From Lachnospiraceae bacterium (GTDB lineage: Bacteria > Bacillota > Clostridia > Lachnospirales > Lachnospiraceae), in the NCBI GenBank assembly GCA_024684055.1, contig JAIKXN010000239.1, forward strand, positions 96,325 to 160,324: a DNA stretch of 64,000 nt, in the 5' to 3' direction. Made by a program: the position numbers and the translations under genes. This document shows positions 52,898-62,411 of the stretch, piece by piece (the first letter of the stretch is position 1; every line of letters starts with the position of its first letter). The notes beneath the pieces were generated by a model. The model was given only the letters and a program-made list of their open reading frames with translations. It did not search any database and was not told the origin of the DNA.

Positions 52898-55180
52898 ATG
52901 GATAAGAAACATTATAATATGATGGACTGGGAATCCATTGAAAGTATTGTATATGCGGACTGCGACAAGCCTTTTGAAATCCTTTCCGTTACAAAGAAAG
53001 GAAAATCAAAACTCATTCAGGCTTTTTATCCGAATGCCGAAAAAGTTTCTGCGGTTTTTAACTGCAATTCCAAAAACAAAACCGTCAAACTCGAAAAAGT
53101 AGACGAAAACGGATTCTTTGCGGAATTTATCGATTTTGAATTTGATTCTTATACATTTAAGATCGAATATGAAAATGAGATAAAAGACAAAGTTTACGAT
53201 CCTTACTTTTATCCCGTTTCGATAGATACGGCTGCTGTAAGAGATATAATAAAGGGAAAATCAAGAAACGCTTATAAGCATCTCGGAAGCCACAGAAAAA
53301 AATACGGCAATGTCGAAGGCTATGAGTTTACGGTCTATGCTCCCAACGCTTTATGCGTGGCGCTTGTCGGAGACTTCAATAATTGGGTTGAAAATGCCAA
53401 TCTTATGGAAAGGGATTCAAACGTAAAAGGTTTATTTAAACTTTTTGTACCCGGACTTGAAGATTACAGTGTTTATAAATATATAATCAACTGCAAGGGC
53501 AACAAAACATACAAACTCGATCCTTTTGCTCTCGGCATTGACGGCGATAACAGCGTATGTGTGCCTGCTTCTTTTGCCGACAGGAAACCACGAAAGGAAG
53601 AATGTCCTTCAGATCTTGAATTCCAGGTTCTTGAAGTCGACATAAACAATTTTTTCAAAAAATACAAAGATGAAAAAGCTGTTTTTGAATATCTTCACGA
53701 ACATGCTTTGAAATACAGCTATAATGCGATTTCATTTGTTCATCTTTTTAAATCGAATAATCCCAATGATGTTTATGAGATCATCAATCCTTATTCGCTT
53801 GATGTTTCTAACGGACTGACAACGGATAAGCTTAAAACTCTTATTCATAACCTCAAGGCTGCGGGAATTCTTTCATTTATCGAAATTCCTTTAGCTTACG
53901 CATCTGACTGTGAAAGCGGACTTGTAAACTTTGACGGAGCATGTCTTTTCGAGAATACCGATTCCAGACTTTCGTCGCATAAGTTTTACAAAGCGATGCT
54001 TTATGATTATACCTGTTCATTCACAAAATCATATCTGCTTTCTGCGGTAAATTATTACTTTAACGATTTTGATTTTAACGGTTACGTATTATCAAATGCC
54101 GGTGTGATCATTTATCATGATTACAATAAGAATCCCGGTGAATTTGTTACGGAACAGTGGGGCTCGACACTTCATTCGCAGGGTGTTTGTTTCATCCGGG
54201 AAGTTAACAGATACATTCACAAGGAATACAAAAATGCTCTGTGCATAGCAAGTATTTATGCTTATTACAAGGACGTTACCGGCAAGGGTACGGATTCTCT
54301 CTGCTTTGATTACTGCATGAATACAGGGGCGTGCGAAGAAATACTTGATTTCCTGAGACTTGATCCTTCTTTCAGAAGAGACAAACTTGATTCGTTTCTT
54401 CTCTTTACTCATTTCACGAATAATGATGAGAAATATATCTATCCTTATTCGAGAAAAGAAAATACAAAGGATTTTGCTTCGATTTACGACAAAATGCCCG
54501 GCGATAAGATTCAGAAACTTTCTAATCTTAAGATGGCGATCATCTTTAAACACCTTCTTTACGGCGCTCAGTATATCAATATTGATATTGATGAACTCGA
54601 AAGCGCTGACAATGATGTAAGAGAAGCATATAATAAGTTTTATGATGATTTCCGAAGAATTTATGTATCCAGCAGACACAGGATCAGAAATTTCAATGCT
54701 GAAAAACCTTTCAGTTACAAATGCATTGACAATCAGGTGTTTACAAGAGAATATTTTGACGGAACAAAAGATTTTATTATCGTATTTAACTTCTCGAATG
54801 ATTCTTATCAGAAATACAATATTCCCGTTTCTCATGCGGGCGTTTACAAAGAAGTATTCAACTCCGATTCAAAGGTTTATCTCGGAGAAGGGGTTGTCAA
54901 TGTAAAACAGATCCAGACCCAGGAATCGGAAGGAATGACGGAACATACGGTTACCGTAAAACTTCCTGCGCTTTCAATCGTAGCTTTTGAATACAGGGAA
55001 TTTACGCAAAAAGAACTTGATGCGATCTTCCTTAAGAAAAAGAAAGCTATGTACAAATATGTTGACGGAGAAAAGAAGAAAGTAAAAGACAAGCTAAATG
55101 CCGATATCGAGATTCTTAAGAAAGATGCCGATGAACGCATTAAGGAACTTGAAAAACTCCTTGAACCGTTTAATAAATAA
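52898..55180 (+). CDS. Glycogen branching enzyme-like protein with lost catalytic residues
   Basis: A 760-residue protein with the GlgB layout: an N-terminal beta domain (about 30-110), a CBM48 domain (about 135-235, GYEFTVYAPNA..VALVGDFNNW, LFVPGLEDYSVYKY), a GH13 barrel, a C-terminal beta domain and an added charged helical tail (about 690-760). In GlgB the nucleophile lies in GLRVDAV; here the aligned stretch is GYVLSNA, with S399 at the Asp and V397 at the Arg. The acid/base MIAEEST becomes CIASIYA (S452, I453), and the SHDE motif is not recognisable. It should lack branching activity and may bind or regulate glucan. It follows DUF1015 by 22 bases. Confidence 0.85.
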   Translation: MDKKHYNMMDWESIESIVYADCDKPFEILSVTKKGKSKLIQAFYPNAEKVSAVFNCNSKNKTVKLEKVDENGFFAEFIDFEFDSYTFKIEYENEIKDKVYDPYFYPVSIDTAAVRDIIKGKSRNAYKHLGSHRKKYGNVEGYEFTVYAPNALCVALVGDFNNWVENANLMERDSNVKGLFKLFVPGLEDYSVYKYIINCKGNKTYKLDPFALGIDGDNSVCVPASFADRKPRKEECPSDLEFQVLEVDINNFFKKYKDEKAVFEYLHEHALKYSYNAISFVHLFKSNNPNDVYEIINPYSLDVSNGLTTDKLKTLIHNLKAAGILSFIEIPLAYASDCESGLVNFDGACLFENTDSRLSSHKFYKAMLYDYTCSFTKSYLLSAVNYYFNDFDFNGYVLSNAGVIIYHDYNKNPGEFVTEQWGSTLHSQGVCFIREVNRYIHKEYKNALCIASIYAYYKDVTGKGTDSLCFDYCMNTGACEEILDFLRLDPSFRRDKLDSFLLFTHFTNNDEKYIYPYSRKENTKDFASIYDKMPGDKIQKLSNLKMAIIFKHLLYGAQYINIDIDELESADNDVREAYNKFYDDFRRIYVSSRHRIRNFNAEKPFSYKCIDNQVFTREYFDGTKDFIIVFNFSNDSYQKYNIPVSHAGVYKEVFNSDSKVYLGEGVVNVKQIQTQESEGMTEHTVTVKLPALSIVAFEYREFTQKELDAIFLKKKKAMYKYVDGEKKKVKDKLNADIEILKKDADERIKELEKLLEPFNK

Positions 55181-55201
55181 TTACCAACGAGGCCTAAAAA
55201 G

Positions 55202-56053
55202 ATGCTTGATTTTTTGAAATATTTTATTGCAGATACTTTTCACTTTACATTTAATGAAGCTTTTTTAACGAAGTTATATTCGCTTTCTCTTCGCGTACTT
55301 TTAAGTATCGTCATCATTGTTGCCGTTCTTCAGGTTGTAAAGTATTTTAAGAAGTTTCTGAGAAAATCTTTCAAAAAACTTCAGGTTGATGACGGTATAG
55401 CAGGTTTCCTTACTTCATTAATCGGTATTGCGCTTTATATTTTAACCGGCTTCCTCATCGCTCAGAGTTTCGGAGTTGATGCGGCAAGTATTGTTGCGCT
55501 TCTTGGCTCCGCCGGCGTTACCATAGGTCTTGCCATTCAGGGATCGCTTGCAAATCTTGCGGGCGGTGTTCTTATACTTATTATAAAACCTTTTAAAGTC
55601 GGTGATTATATCATTGAAGATACAAAGATGAACGAGGGTACTGTTACGGAAATCGGTCTTATTTATACGAAACTCGTTACGCTCGACAATAAGACAGTCG
55701 TTCTTCCGAACGGTATTCTTGCCAATTCATCTTTGGTCAACGTTACTCATCTGCCTTACAGAATGATAGACATGAAATTTGATATAGCATACGATGCCGA
55801 CGTCAAACTGGCCAAAGAACTTATAAAAAACGTGATCGATAATGATGAAGCGGTTTTAACAGAAAAACCCATCGAAATCGTTATGGAATCATGGGAATCC
55901 TCGTCAATAAGACTCTGTGCAAGGTTTTATGTTCTTAATCCGAATTTCAGAAGCGCAAAGTTCAGAGTTCTTGAAAACGTCAAGTTTTCTTTTGACGAGA
56001 ACAATATTGAAATACCTTATCCTCAGGTCGTTGTTCACAATGCGGACAAATAA
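55202..56053 (+). CDS. mscS: Small-conductance mechanosensitive channel MscS
   Basis: A 283-residue MscS protein that opens under membrane tension to release solutes in osmotic downshock. Three transmembrane helices (about 28-47, 65-87, 92-125) include the pore helix with the Gly/Ala pattern GSAGVTIGLAIQGSLANLAGG. The beta domain (PFKVGDYI, VLPNGILANSS) and C-terminal alpha/beta domain follow. Length matches E. coli MscS (286). It starts 21 bases after the branching-enzyme-like gene. Confidence 0.96.
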   Translation: MLDFLKYFIADTFHFTFNEAFLTKLYSLSLRVLLSIVIIVAVLQVVKYFKKFLRKSFKKLQVDDGIAGFLTSLIGIALYILTGFLIAQSFGVDAASIVALLGSAGVTIGLAIQGSLANLAGGVLILIIKPFKVGDYIIEDTKMNEGTVTEIGLIYTKLVTLDNKTVVLPNGILANSSLVNVTHLPYRMIDMKFDIAYDADVKLAKELIKNVIDNDEAVLTEKPIEIVMESWESSSIRLCARFYVLNPNFRSAKFRVLENVKFSFDENNIEIPYPQVVVHNADK

Positions 56054-56066
56054 ACTAAATTAAGTC

Positions 56067-56095
56067 TTGATTTAACTCGTTTTCATGGTTATAAT
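56067..56095 (+). promoter_or_regulatory. Promoter of tRNA-Thr
   Basis: TTGATT (56067-56072), 17-base spacer, perfect TATAAT (56090-56095), about 22 bases before the tRNA. Confidence 0.8.
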
Positions 56096-56116
56096 ATAAA
56101 ACGTTTTAGATGAATT

Positions 56117-56189
56117 GCTGGAATAGCTCAGCCGGTAGAGCACTTCACTCGTAATGAAGGGGTCGTCAGTTCGAATCTGATTTCCAGCT
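56117..56189 (+). tRNA. tRNA-Thr (anticodon CGT)
   Basis: A full cloverleaf of 73 bases: acceptor GCTGGAA/TTCCAGC, D arm GCTC/GAGC, anticodon stem CTTCA/TGAAG with loop CTCGTAA (anticodon CGT at 56150-56152, reads ACG), T arm GTCAG/CTGAT with TTCGAAT loop, discriminator T. CCA is not encoded. Confidence 0.96.
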
Positions 56190-56208
56190 TTATAACGGTA
56201 TTGGAGGA

Positions 56209-56238
56209 AATGGGAACAGTTTTTTGTTTCCATTTTTT
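56209..56238 (+). terminator. Terminator after tRNA-Thr
   Basis: Stem AATGGGAACA (56209-56218) / TGTTTCCATT (56225-56234), 10 pairs with one G-U, 6-base loop, then TTTT. It lies between the tRNA and argH, so argH needs readthrough or its own promoter. Confidence 0.75.
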
Positions 56239-56263
56239 AAAAAATTTTAAAAAGAGGTGCTTT

Positions 56264-57628
56264 ATGGCAGGATTGTGGGGCGGAAGATTCACAAAAGAAA
56301 CAGATGACAGGGTATTTGCTTTTAACGAATCCCTTTCTTTTGATAAAAAACTTTACCGTGCTGATATCACCGGTTCTGTTGCCCATGCGACAATGCTCGG
56401 AAAACAGGGCATTATTTCAAAAGAAGAAATGGAATCGATCATATCCGGTTTGAATTCCATTCTTGCAGATATCGAAAACGGTTCGCTCGAATTCGATCCC
56501 AAATGCGAAGACATCCACAGTTTTGTTGAAGCAAATCTTATTAAAAGAATAGGCGATGCAGGAAAAAAACTTCATACAGGAAGAAGCCGTAACGATCAAG
56601 TTGCTCTTGACATGAAGATTTATGTAAGAAACGAACTTGACACCATGGAAAGTCTCTTAAAAGAACTTTTGGGTGTGTTTGTTAAAAGAATGGAAGAGAA
56701 TACCGAAACTTACATGCCGGCGTTCACACATCTTCAGAAAGCACAGCCTACCAATCTTGCTCATTACATCGGTGCATATGTTGAAATGTTCCTTCGCGAC
56801 AGGGACAGAATTAAAGATATAAAGAAAAGACTCAATTTATCGCCCTTGGGTGCAGGAGCTCTTTGCGGAACCACATACGATCTTGACAGAGATTATGTTG
56901 CGCAACTTCTTGAATTCGATTGTGCAACTTACAATTCAATGGATTCCGTGTCCGACAGAGATTACCTTATCGAGACTCTTAATGCATGTGCGATAATTAT
57001 GATGCATTTATCGAGATTCAGTGAAGAACTTATTATCTGGAATTCGAATGAATACAGATTCGTTGAAATGGATGATGCTTTTTCAACCGGTTCATCCATT
57101 ATGCCTCAGAAAAAGAATCCCGATATTGCAGAGCTTGTAAGAGGAAAGACCGGAAGAGTATACGGCTCCTTAATGTCGCTTCTTACAACAATGAAAGGAC
57201 TTCCTCTTGCGTATAACAAAGACATGCAGGAAGACAAGGAAGTTGCTTTTGATGCACTTGATACGGTTAAAGACTGCCTTGCACTTTTCACAGGAATGTT
57301 TGCCACCATTACTTTCAATAAGGATATAATGGCTAAAAGTGCAATGAAAGGTTTTACGAATGCAACAGATGCAGCAGATTACCTTGTTAAAAAGGGAATG
57401 CCTTTCAGAGATGCTCATTCGGTTATCGGTCAGCTGGTTTTAAAATGCATTGAAAAAGACTGTTCGATCGAAGAATTAAGCATTGATGAACTTAAAGAAC
57501 TTTGCAATATGTTCGATGAAGATATATATGATGCAATCTCATTAAAGACATGTGTCGAAAGACGTCTTACCAAAGGTGCGCCCGGTGCGATAAAAGAGAG
57601 CATCGAAAGATACAGGAAATTAATTTGA
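56264..57628 (+). CDS. argH: Argininosuccinate lyase
   Basis: ArgH splits argininosuccinate into arginine and fumarate, the last step of arginine synthesis. The 454-residue product begins MAGLWGGRFTKETD as in the family and has the signature loop GSSIMPQKKNPD plus HTGRSRNDQVA and the conserved HLQKAQP. ATG at 56264 follows AGAGGTG; an in-frame ATG at 56210 lies inside the tRNA terminator stem and would add an unrelated leader. argG is not adjacent in the window. Confidence 0.97.
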   Translation: MAGLWGGRFTKETDDRVFAFNESLSFDKKLYRADITGSVAHATMLGKQGIISKEEMESIISGLNSILADIENGSLEFDPKCEDIHSFVEANLIKRIGDAGKKLHTGRSRNDQVALDMKIYVRNELDTMESLLKELLGVFVKRMEENTETYMPAFTHLQKAQPTNLAHYIGAYVEMFLRDRDRIKDIKKRLNLSPLGAGALCGTTYDLDRDYVAQLLEFDCATYNSMDSVSDRDYLIETLNACAIIMMHLSRFSEELIIWNSNEYRFVEMDDAFSTGSSIMPQKKNPDIAELVRGKTGRVYGSLMSLLTTMKGLPLAYNKDMQEDKEVAFDALDTVKDCLALFTGMFATITFNKDIMAKSAMKGFTNATDAADYLVKKGMPFRDAHSVIGQLVLKCIEKDCSIEELSIDELKELCNMFDEDIYDAISLKTCVERRLTKGAPGAIKESIERYRKLI

Positions 57629-57636
57629 AAAAATAA

Positions 57637-57665
57637 TTGATTTTCGGAGTAAAAAGTTATATATA
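57637..57665 (+). promoter_or_regulatory. Promoter of asd
   Basis: TTGATT (57637-57642), 17-base spacer, TATATA (57660-57665). No lysine riboswitch is seen in the short leader. Confidence 0.5.
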
Positions 57666-57707
57666 TTATGATTAATCCGAATATCGGTTTTTATGGAGGA
57701 CAATGAT

Positions 57708-58793
57708 ATGAGTGACAAATTACGTGTTGGTATTCTCGGTGGTACGGGAATGGTAGGTCAGAGATTTATTTCTCTTCTTGAAAATCATCCCTGGTTTGAA
57801 GTTGTTTTAATCGCTGCTTCACCAAGATCAAAAGGCAAAAGATATGAAGATGCCGTAGGTGACAGATGGAAAATGACCACACCGATGCCTGAAGCCGTTA
57901 AAGATATGATCGTTTATGATGTTAATGAAGTTGAAGAGATTTCAAAGCTTGTTGATTTCTGCTTCTCGGCAGTAGACATGACGAAGGATGAGATCAGAGC
58001 AATAGAAGAAGCATATGCTAAAGCTGAAACACCCGTTGTTTCAAACAACTCTGCACACAGATGGACACCCGATGTTCCCATGGTAGTTCCCGAGATCAAT
58101 CCCGAACACATGAAAGTTATTGACGATCAGAGAAAGAGACTCGGAACAAAGAGAGGATTCATCGCAGTAAAGCCTAACTGTTCAATCCAGTCATATGCTC
58201 CTGTTCTTACAGCATGGAAAGAGTTTGAGCCTTACGAAGTTGTTGTAAGTACATATCAGGCAATTTCAGGTGCAGGCAAGACATTTAAGGACTGGCCCGA
58301 AATGGAGGGAAACATCATTCCTTACATCGGAGGCGAGGAAGAAAAGTCAGAAAAAGAGCCTTTAAGAATCTGGGGCAAGGTTGAAAACGGACAGATCGTA
58401 CCTGCAGACAACATCAAGATCACAAGCCAGTGCATCAGAGTACCGGTTCTTAACGGACATACAGCAAGCGTTTTCGTTAAATTCAAAAAGCAGCCCACAA
58501 AAGAACAGCTTATCGAAAAGCTTGTAAACTTCAAGGGACTTCCTCAGGAACTCAAGCTTCCTTCTGCTCCCTCACAGTTTATTCAGTATCTTGAAGAAGA
58601 CAACAGACCTCAGGTTACGCTTGACGTTGACTTCGAAAAAGGCATGGGTATAAGCGTTGGACGTATTCGTGAAGACAGCATTTACGACTGGAAATTCGTA
58701 GGTTTGTCACACAATACTGTAAGAGGCGCTGCAGGCGGTGCTGTACTTTGCGCAGAACTTCTTAAAACTCAGGGTTATATTACGAAAAAATAA
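57708..58793 (+). CDS. asd: Aspartate-semialdehyde dehydrogenase, archaeal/fungal type
   Basis: Asd reduces aspartyl phosphate to the semialdehyde, the branch point to lysine, threonine and methionine. The 361-residue protein has the NADP-binding GILGGTGMVGQRF, the catalytic cysteine in KPNCSIQ, and YQAISGAGK with NGHTASVFV. Length and these motifs match the archaeal/fungal group more than the E. coli or B. subtilis type. GGAGG (57695-57699) precedes the ATG. Confidence 0.95.
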   Translation: MSDKLRVGILGGTGMVGQRFISLLENHPWFEVVLIAASPRSKGKRYEDAVGDRWKMTTPMPEAVKDMIVYDVNEVEEISKLVDFCFSAVDMTKDEIRAIEEAYAKAETPVVSNNSAHRWTPDVPMVVPEINPEHMKVIDDQRKRLGTKRGFIAVKPNCSIQSYAPVLTAWKEFEPYEVVVSTYQAISGAGKTFKDWPEMEGNIIPYIGGEEEKSEKEPLRIWGKVENGQIVPADNIKITSQCIRVPVLNGHTASVFVKFKKQPTKEQLIEKLVNFKGLPQELKLPSAPSQFIQYLEEDNRPQVTLDVDFEKGMGISVGRIREDSIYDWKFVGLSHNTVRGAAGGAVLCAELLKTQGYITKK

Positions 58794-58830
58794 AAAGCAA
58801 TAAATTATTATATATGTTTGGGGAATAATA

Positions 58831-60198
58831 ATGATTATTGGACGAAGTGCCGAAGTAGAATATTTGAATAAAATATTTGGTTCACCGGAAGGTTCGCTCG
58901 TAACTTTATACGGGCGGGCCGGTGTCGGCACTTCATCTGTCTGGCATGAATTCGTAAAAGACAAGAAATATATTTACATCAAATGTCCCAAGGCTTCCAG
59001 CAAGCAGATCAACTTTCTTATAGCCGGGGATTTATCGCTTAAAGGATTTGATTTCAACGATCCTTTTCCTTCGTTTTCAACGATTCTTGAATCCATTTAC
59101 AACAAATACAAACTTGATAAATTCGTTCTTGTACTGGATGATTTCGAGAACTGTTTCAAAGCTGACGATTCTTTTGTCAACGATATTTTTTCATATGCAA
59201 AATTAAATAAAAATGATAACAGATCGATGTGCCTCCTTGTTTCTCATGATACAAGGTATGTCGAGAATGCATTTATTTCGAAGATCGGGAAGAATGCACT
59301 TTCTTTAAACGGAATTTTAAAGATTCAGCCTGTTTCTTTTATCGATCTTGTTATGTATTATAATATCGAGGATACTTCGGTATGCATGGATTATTATGCA
59401 CTTTTGGGAGGAAATATCGGATTTTATTCATGTTTTGACAAGAAAGTTTCTCTTAAAGAGAATATTATAAACAATTTCCTTAAGCCTCATTCGGTATTCA
59501 GGCGTGCGGGAAATGACGTTGTGCTTGAATATTTAAGAGAAGTAAATGTTTACGCAACGATTCTTTACTGTCTTTCCAACGGACACAATAAATTAAACGA
59601 TATTTTCCTTCATACCGGTTTTTCAAGAGCAAAGATAAGCGTTTATCTTAAGAATCTTATGGCGCTTGATACGGTAGAAAAAGTTGCCAGTTTTGATACG
59701 CCCGGAAATGAAAATACAATGAAGGGCGTTTACAGGATTTCCAATCCCATAGTCAATTTCTGGTATAAATTTGTATATCCTCATGAATCTTATCTCGAGC
59801 TTATGCCTGCCGATAAGTTTTATGATACATTCATAAATGACAATATTTCCGATTTCTTAAAAGATACGCTTCCGCTTATCTGCAAGGAATATCTCAATCT
59901 TTTAAACAAGAAACACGGACTTCCCATTAAAGTTTCCAAATACGGAGAGTGGGTGGGCAAAGCCGGAACCATACATTATATCGGCAAAGATGAACACAGG
60001 AACATTCTTGCGGCTTACTGTGCGCTTGGTAACGAACCCTTGAATTATTCGGAATACGAATGGTTTGATTACTGCCTCAAAGAAGCAAGGATTAATCCGG
60101 ATTATATTTATCTTTTCTCCAAGAAAGGGTTTGATGAAGATCTTGAAGAAATGCTGACGGACAAAGAAGTCACTTATGTCGATATAAGAAATCTGTAA
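58831..60198 (+). CDS. Archaeal-type ATPase (PF01637/DUF234-like) with degenerate Walker A
   Basis: A 455-residue STAND/AAA-type protein like the archaeal ATPase plus DUF234 family common in anaerobes. The start MIIGRSAEVEYLNKIF matches family members, but the P-loop reads GRAGVGTSS (28-36): the lysine that binds phosphate (GK-S/T) is T34. The Walker B is VLVLDDFEN, Asp in place of the usual Glu. A winged-helix region (about 255-300, HTGFSRAKISVYLKNLMAL) and a C-terminal DUF234-type nuclease-like domain (YGEWVGKAGTIHYIG) follow. It lies between asd and topB. ATP hydrolysis is doubtful; function unknown. Confidence 0.82.
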   Translation: MIIGRSAEVEYLNKIFGSPEGSLVTLYGRAGVGTSSVWHEFVKDKKYIYIKCPKASSKQINFLIAGDLSLKGFDFNDPFPSFSTILESIYNKYKLDKFVLVLDDFENCFKADDSFVNDIFSYAKLNKNDNRSMCLLVSHDTRYVENAFISKIGKNALSLNGILKIQPVSFIDLVMYYNIEDTSVCMDYYALLGGNIGFYSCFDKKVSLKENIINNFLKPHSVFRRAGNDVVLEYLREVNVYATILYCLSNGHNKLNDIFLHTGFSRAKISVYLKNLMALDTVEKVASFDTPGNENTMKGVYRISNPIVNFWYKFVYPHESYLELMPADKFYDTFINDNISDFLKDTLPLICKEYLNLLNKKHGLPIKVSKYGEWVGKAGTIHYIGKDEHRNILAAYCALGNEPLNYSEYEWFDYCLKEARINPDYIYLFSKKGFDEDLEEMLTDKEVTYVDIRNL

Positions 60199-60218
60199 AA
60201 ACGTGTATTAGGAGAATT

Positions 60219-62273
60219 ATGGCAAAAGCAGTTTATATTGCCGAAAAGCCTTCGGTAGCGAAGGAATTCGCAAAGGCTTTAAAAGAAAATTTTAAAAGTT
60301 CTGACGGTTATCTCGAAAGCGATAATTCCATAGTAACATGGTGTGTCGGACATCTTGTTAATATGAGTTATCCCGAAGAATATGACGAAAATCTGAAAAA
60401 ATGGTCATTCGACACAATTCCTTTTATTCCCGAAAAATATAAATATCAGGTTATTCCGAATGTTTCAAAACAATTTAAGATCGTAAAAGGCCTTCTAACA
60501 AGAGATGATGTGGACCGGATATATGTCTGCACCGACTCGGGAAGAGAAGGTGAATATATTTATCGCCTGGTTGAACAGCAGGCAGGTGTCAAAGGAAAAG
60601 ACAGACGCCGTGTCTGGATCGATTCCCAGACTGAAGAAGAGATTTTAAGAGGAATTCGCGAAGCGAAAGATTTAAGCGAATATGACAATCTTTCCGATGC
60701 TGCATATCTTCGCGCAAAAGAAGATTACCTTATGGGAATCAATTTTTCACGTGCTCTGACACTTAAATACGGTTACGGAATGAAAACCTTTTTAAAGGCA
60801 GACAGATGTGTTATCAGTGTCGGCCGTGTCATGACATGCGTTCTCGGAATGGTTGTCAGCCGAGAAAGGGAGATAAGGGATTTTGTAAAAACTCCTTTCT
60901 ACAGGGTTCTTGCTTCTCTTGATTTTAACGGAACTTTCTATGACGGCGAATTCAGAGCGGTCGAAGGCTCAAAGTATTTTGAATCGCCCTTGCTTTACAA
61001 GGAAAACGGTTTCAAAAAAGAAGAGGATGCGCTTAAACTCGTTGAGGAAGTGAAGGCGGGTGAAGGAAACGAATTTACTGTCTTTTCTATCGAAAAGAAA
61101 AAAGAAAAGCGCAATCCACCGATGCTTTACAACCTTGCCGATCTTCAGAATGACTGTTCAAAGTATTTTAAGATCGATCCTTCCAAAACTTTGAATTACA
61201 TTCAGGAATTATACGAAAAGAAACTTGTTACTTACCCGAGAACCGATGCAAGGGTTTTATCGAGTGCCGTTGCAAAAGAAATCCATAAGAATTTAAACGG
61301 TCTTAAAATCCATCCTTTATATGCTGATATAATTAAAGGCATTTTTGAATCGGGCACAGATAAAAAAATCGGTTCTACGAAATACACAAACGATAAGCTT
61401 ATTACGGACCACTATGCGATCATTCCCACAGGACAGGGATTCGAAAACCTGAAAAGCGTGGATGAAACATGTCTTCATATTTACGAAGTTATCTGCAGGA
61501 GATTCCTTGGCATTTTTCTGCCTCCGGCTGTTTATGAAAAGGACTCGCTTGTTGTGGAAAGAAACGGCGAGAAATTCTTTTCTTCATTCAAGGTTTTAAA
61601 AGAAGAAGGATTCCTAGGCGCAACAAAGTTTTCTTTTATTAAGAAGAAAGATAAAGACGCAGATGCCGATAATGACGAAGATGAGGAGAAAAGCAAAAAC
61701 GGCTCCGATTCGAAAGATGACGCCGAAGATGTTAAATGTTCCGAAGAAACACTTCAGTTTCTGGCAAAACTCAAAAAGGGCGATAAGCTTCCGTACAGTG
61801 AGATAAACATAAAAGAAGGCGAAACTTCACCGCCCAACAGATATAATTCAGGTACGCTTATCCGTGCTATGGAAAGTGCGGGACAGCAGATAGAAGATGA
61901 GGAATTAAGAGCCCAGCTTAAAGGCTCGGGAATCGGTACGTCTGCTACGAGAGCGGGAATCCTTGAAAAGCTCGTTAAAAACGGCTATCTGAAACTTAAT
62001 AAGAAAACGCAGATCGTCACACCGACTCTGCTTGGTGAAATGATCACCGATGCAGTTCATCTTTCGATCCCTTCGCTTTTGCATCCCAAACTTACCGCAA
62101 GTTGGGAAAAAGGACTTACCATGGTTGCAAACGGAGAAGTCAAAGAGAAAGATTACATGGAAAAACTAACAAAATACGTATCCGATTTTACAAATGACGT
62201 TAAGAAAAATGATTATAATTCAAAGCTTAACTCGAGATACAGACATATTTCGCAGTTTTACAAGCAAAAATAG
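60219..62273 (+). CDS. topB: DNA topoisomerase III
   Basis: A 684-residue type IA topoisomerase that relaxes and unlinks DNA. Visible: N-terminal Toprim domain (YIAEKPSVAKEFA and TDSGREGEYIY with the metal-binding acidic residues) and the active-site tyrosine Y339 (TYPRTDARVLSS). A highly acidic insert (about 487-512, Asp/Glu/Lys/Ser-rich) precedes the last catalytic-core segments PPNRYNSGTLIRAMESAG and GIGTSATRAGILEKL. No C-terminal zinc fingers. It is chromosomal in setting, with no plasmid or conjugative genes nearby. It starts 20 bases after the degenerate ATPase gene. Confidence 0.94.
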   Translation: MAKAVYIAEKPSVAKEFAKALKENFKSSDGYLESDNSIVTWCVGHLVNMSYPEEYDENLKKWSFDTIPFIPEKYKYQVIPNVSKQFKIVKGLLTRDDVDRIYVCTDSGREGEYIYRLVEQQAGVKGKDRRRVWIDSQTEEEILRGIREAKDLSEYDNLSDAAYLRAKEDYLMGINFSRALTLKYGYGMKTFLKADRCVISVGRVMTCVLGMVVSREREIRDFVKTPFYRVLASLDFNGTFYDGEFRAVEGSKYFESPLLYKENGFKKEEDALKLVEEVKAGEGNEFTVFSIEKKKEKRNPPMLYNLADLQNDCSKYFKIDPSKTLNYIQELYEKKLVTYPRTDARVLSSAVAKEIHKNLNGLKIHPLYADIIKGIFESGTDKKIGSTKYTNDKLITDHYAIIPTGQGFENLKSVDETCLHIYEVICRRFLGIFLPPAVYEKDSLVVERNGEKFFSSFKVLKEEGFLGATKFSFIKKKDKDADADNDEDEEKSKNGSDSKDDAEDVKCSEETLQFLAKLKKGDKLPYSEINIKEGETSPPNRYNSGTLIRAMESAGQQIEDEELRAQLKGSGIGTSATRAGILEKLVKNGYLKLNKKTQIVTPTLLGEMITDAVHLSIPSLLHPKLTASWEKGLTMVANGEVKEKDYMEKLTKYVSDFTNDVKKNDYNSKLNSRYRHISQFYKQK

Positions 62274-62411
62274 AACGGATACAAAATTCACCTGTTTATC
62301 GATTTGCTGTAATTTTTTGTTTTAAATATAAAAAAATGATGATATAATAAATTGCTGTGTTAATTTATTAACATATTTACAAAATCCGGAAACGGTATTA
62401 CGGAGTCTAAA

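Noticed and set aside
54092-54835. 247-codon minus-strand frame inside the branching-enzyme-like gene
   Set aside because: Ile/Phe-rich shadow opposite a gene with recognisable CBM48 and barrel domains; no ribosome binding site.
52898-55180. Branching-enzyme-like gene as a decayed pseudogene
   Set aside because: The frame is open over 760 codons with normal codon use and an intact start region, and framework residues are kept; loss is confined to catalytic motifs.
60219-62273. topB as part of a conjugative element
   Set aside because: Neighbours are housekeeping genes; no relaxase, type IV secretion or integrase genes are seen.
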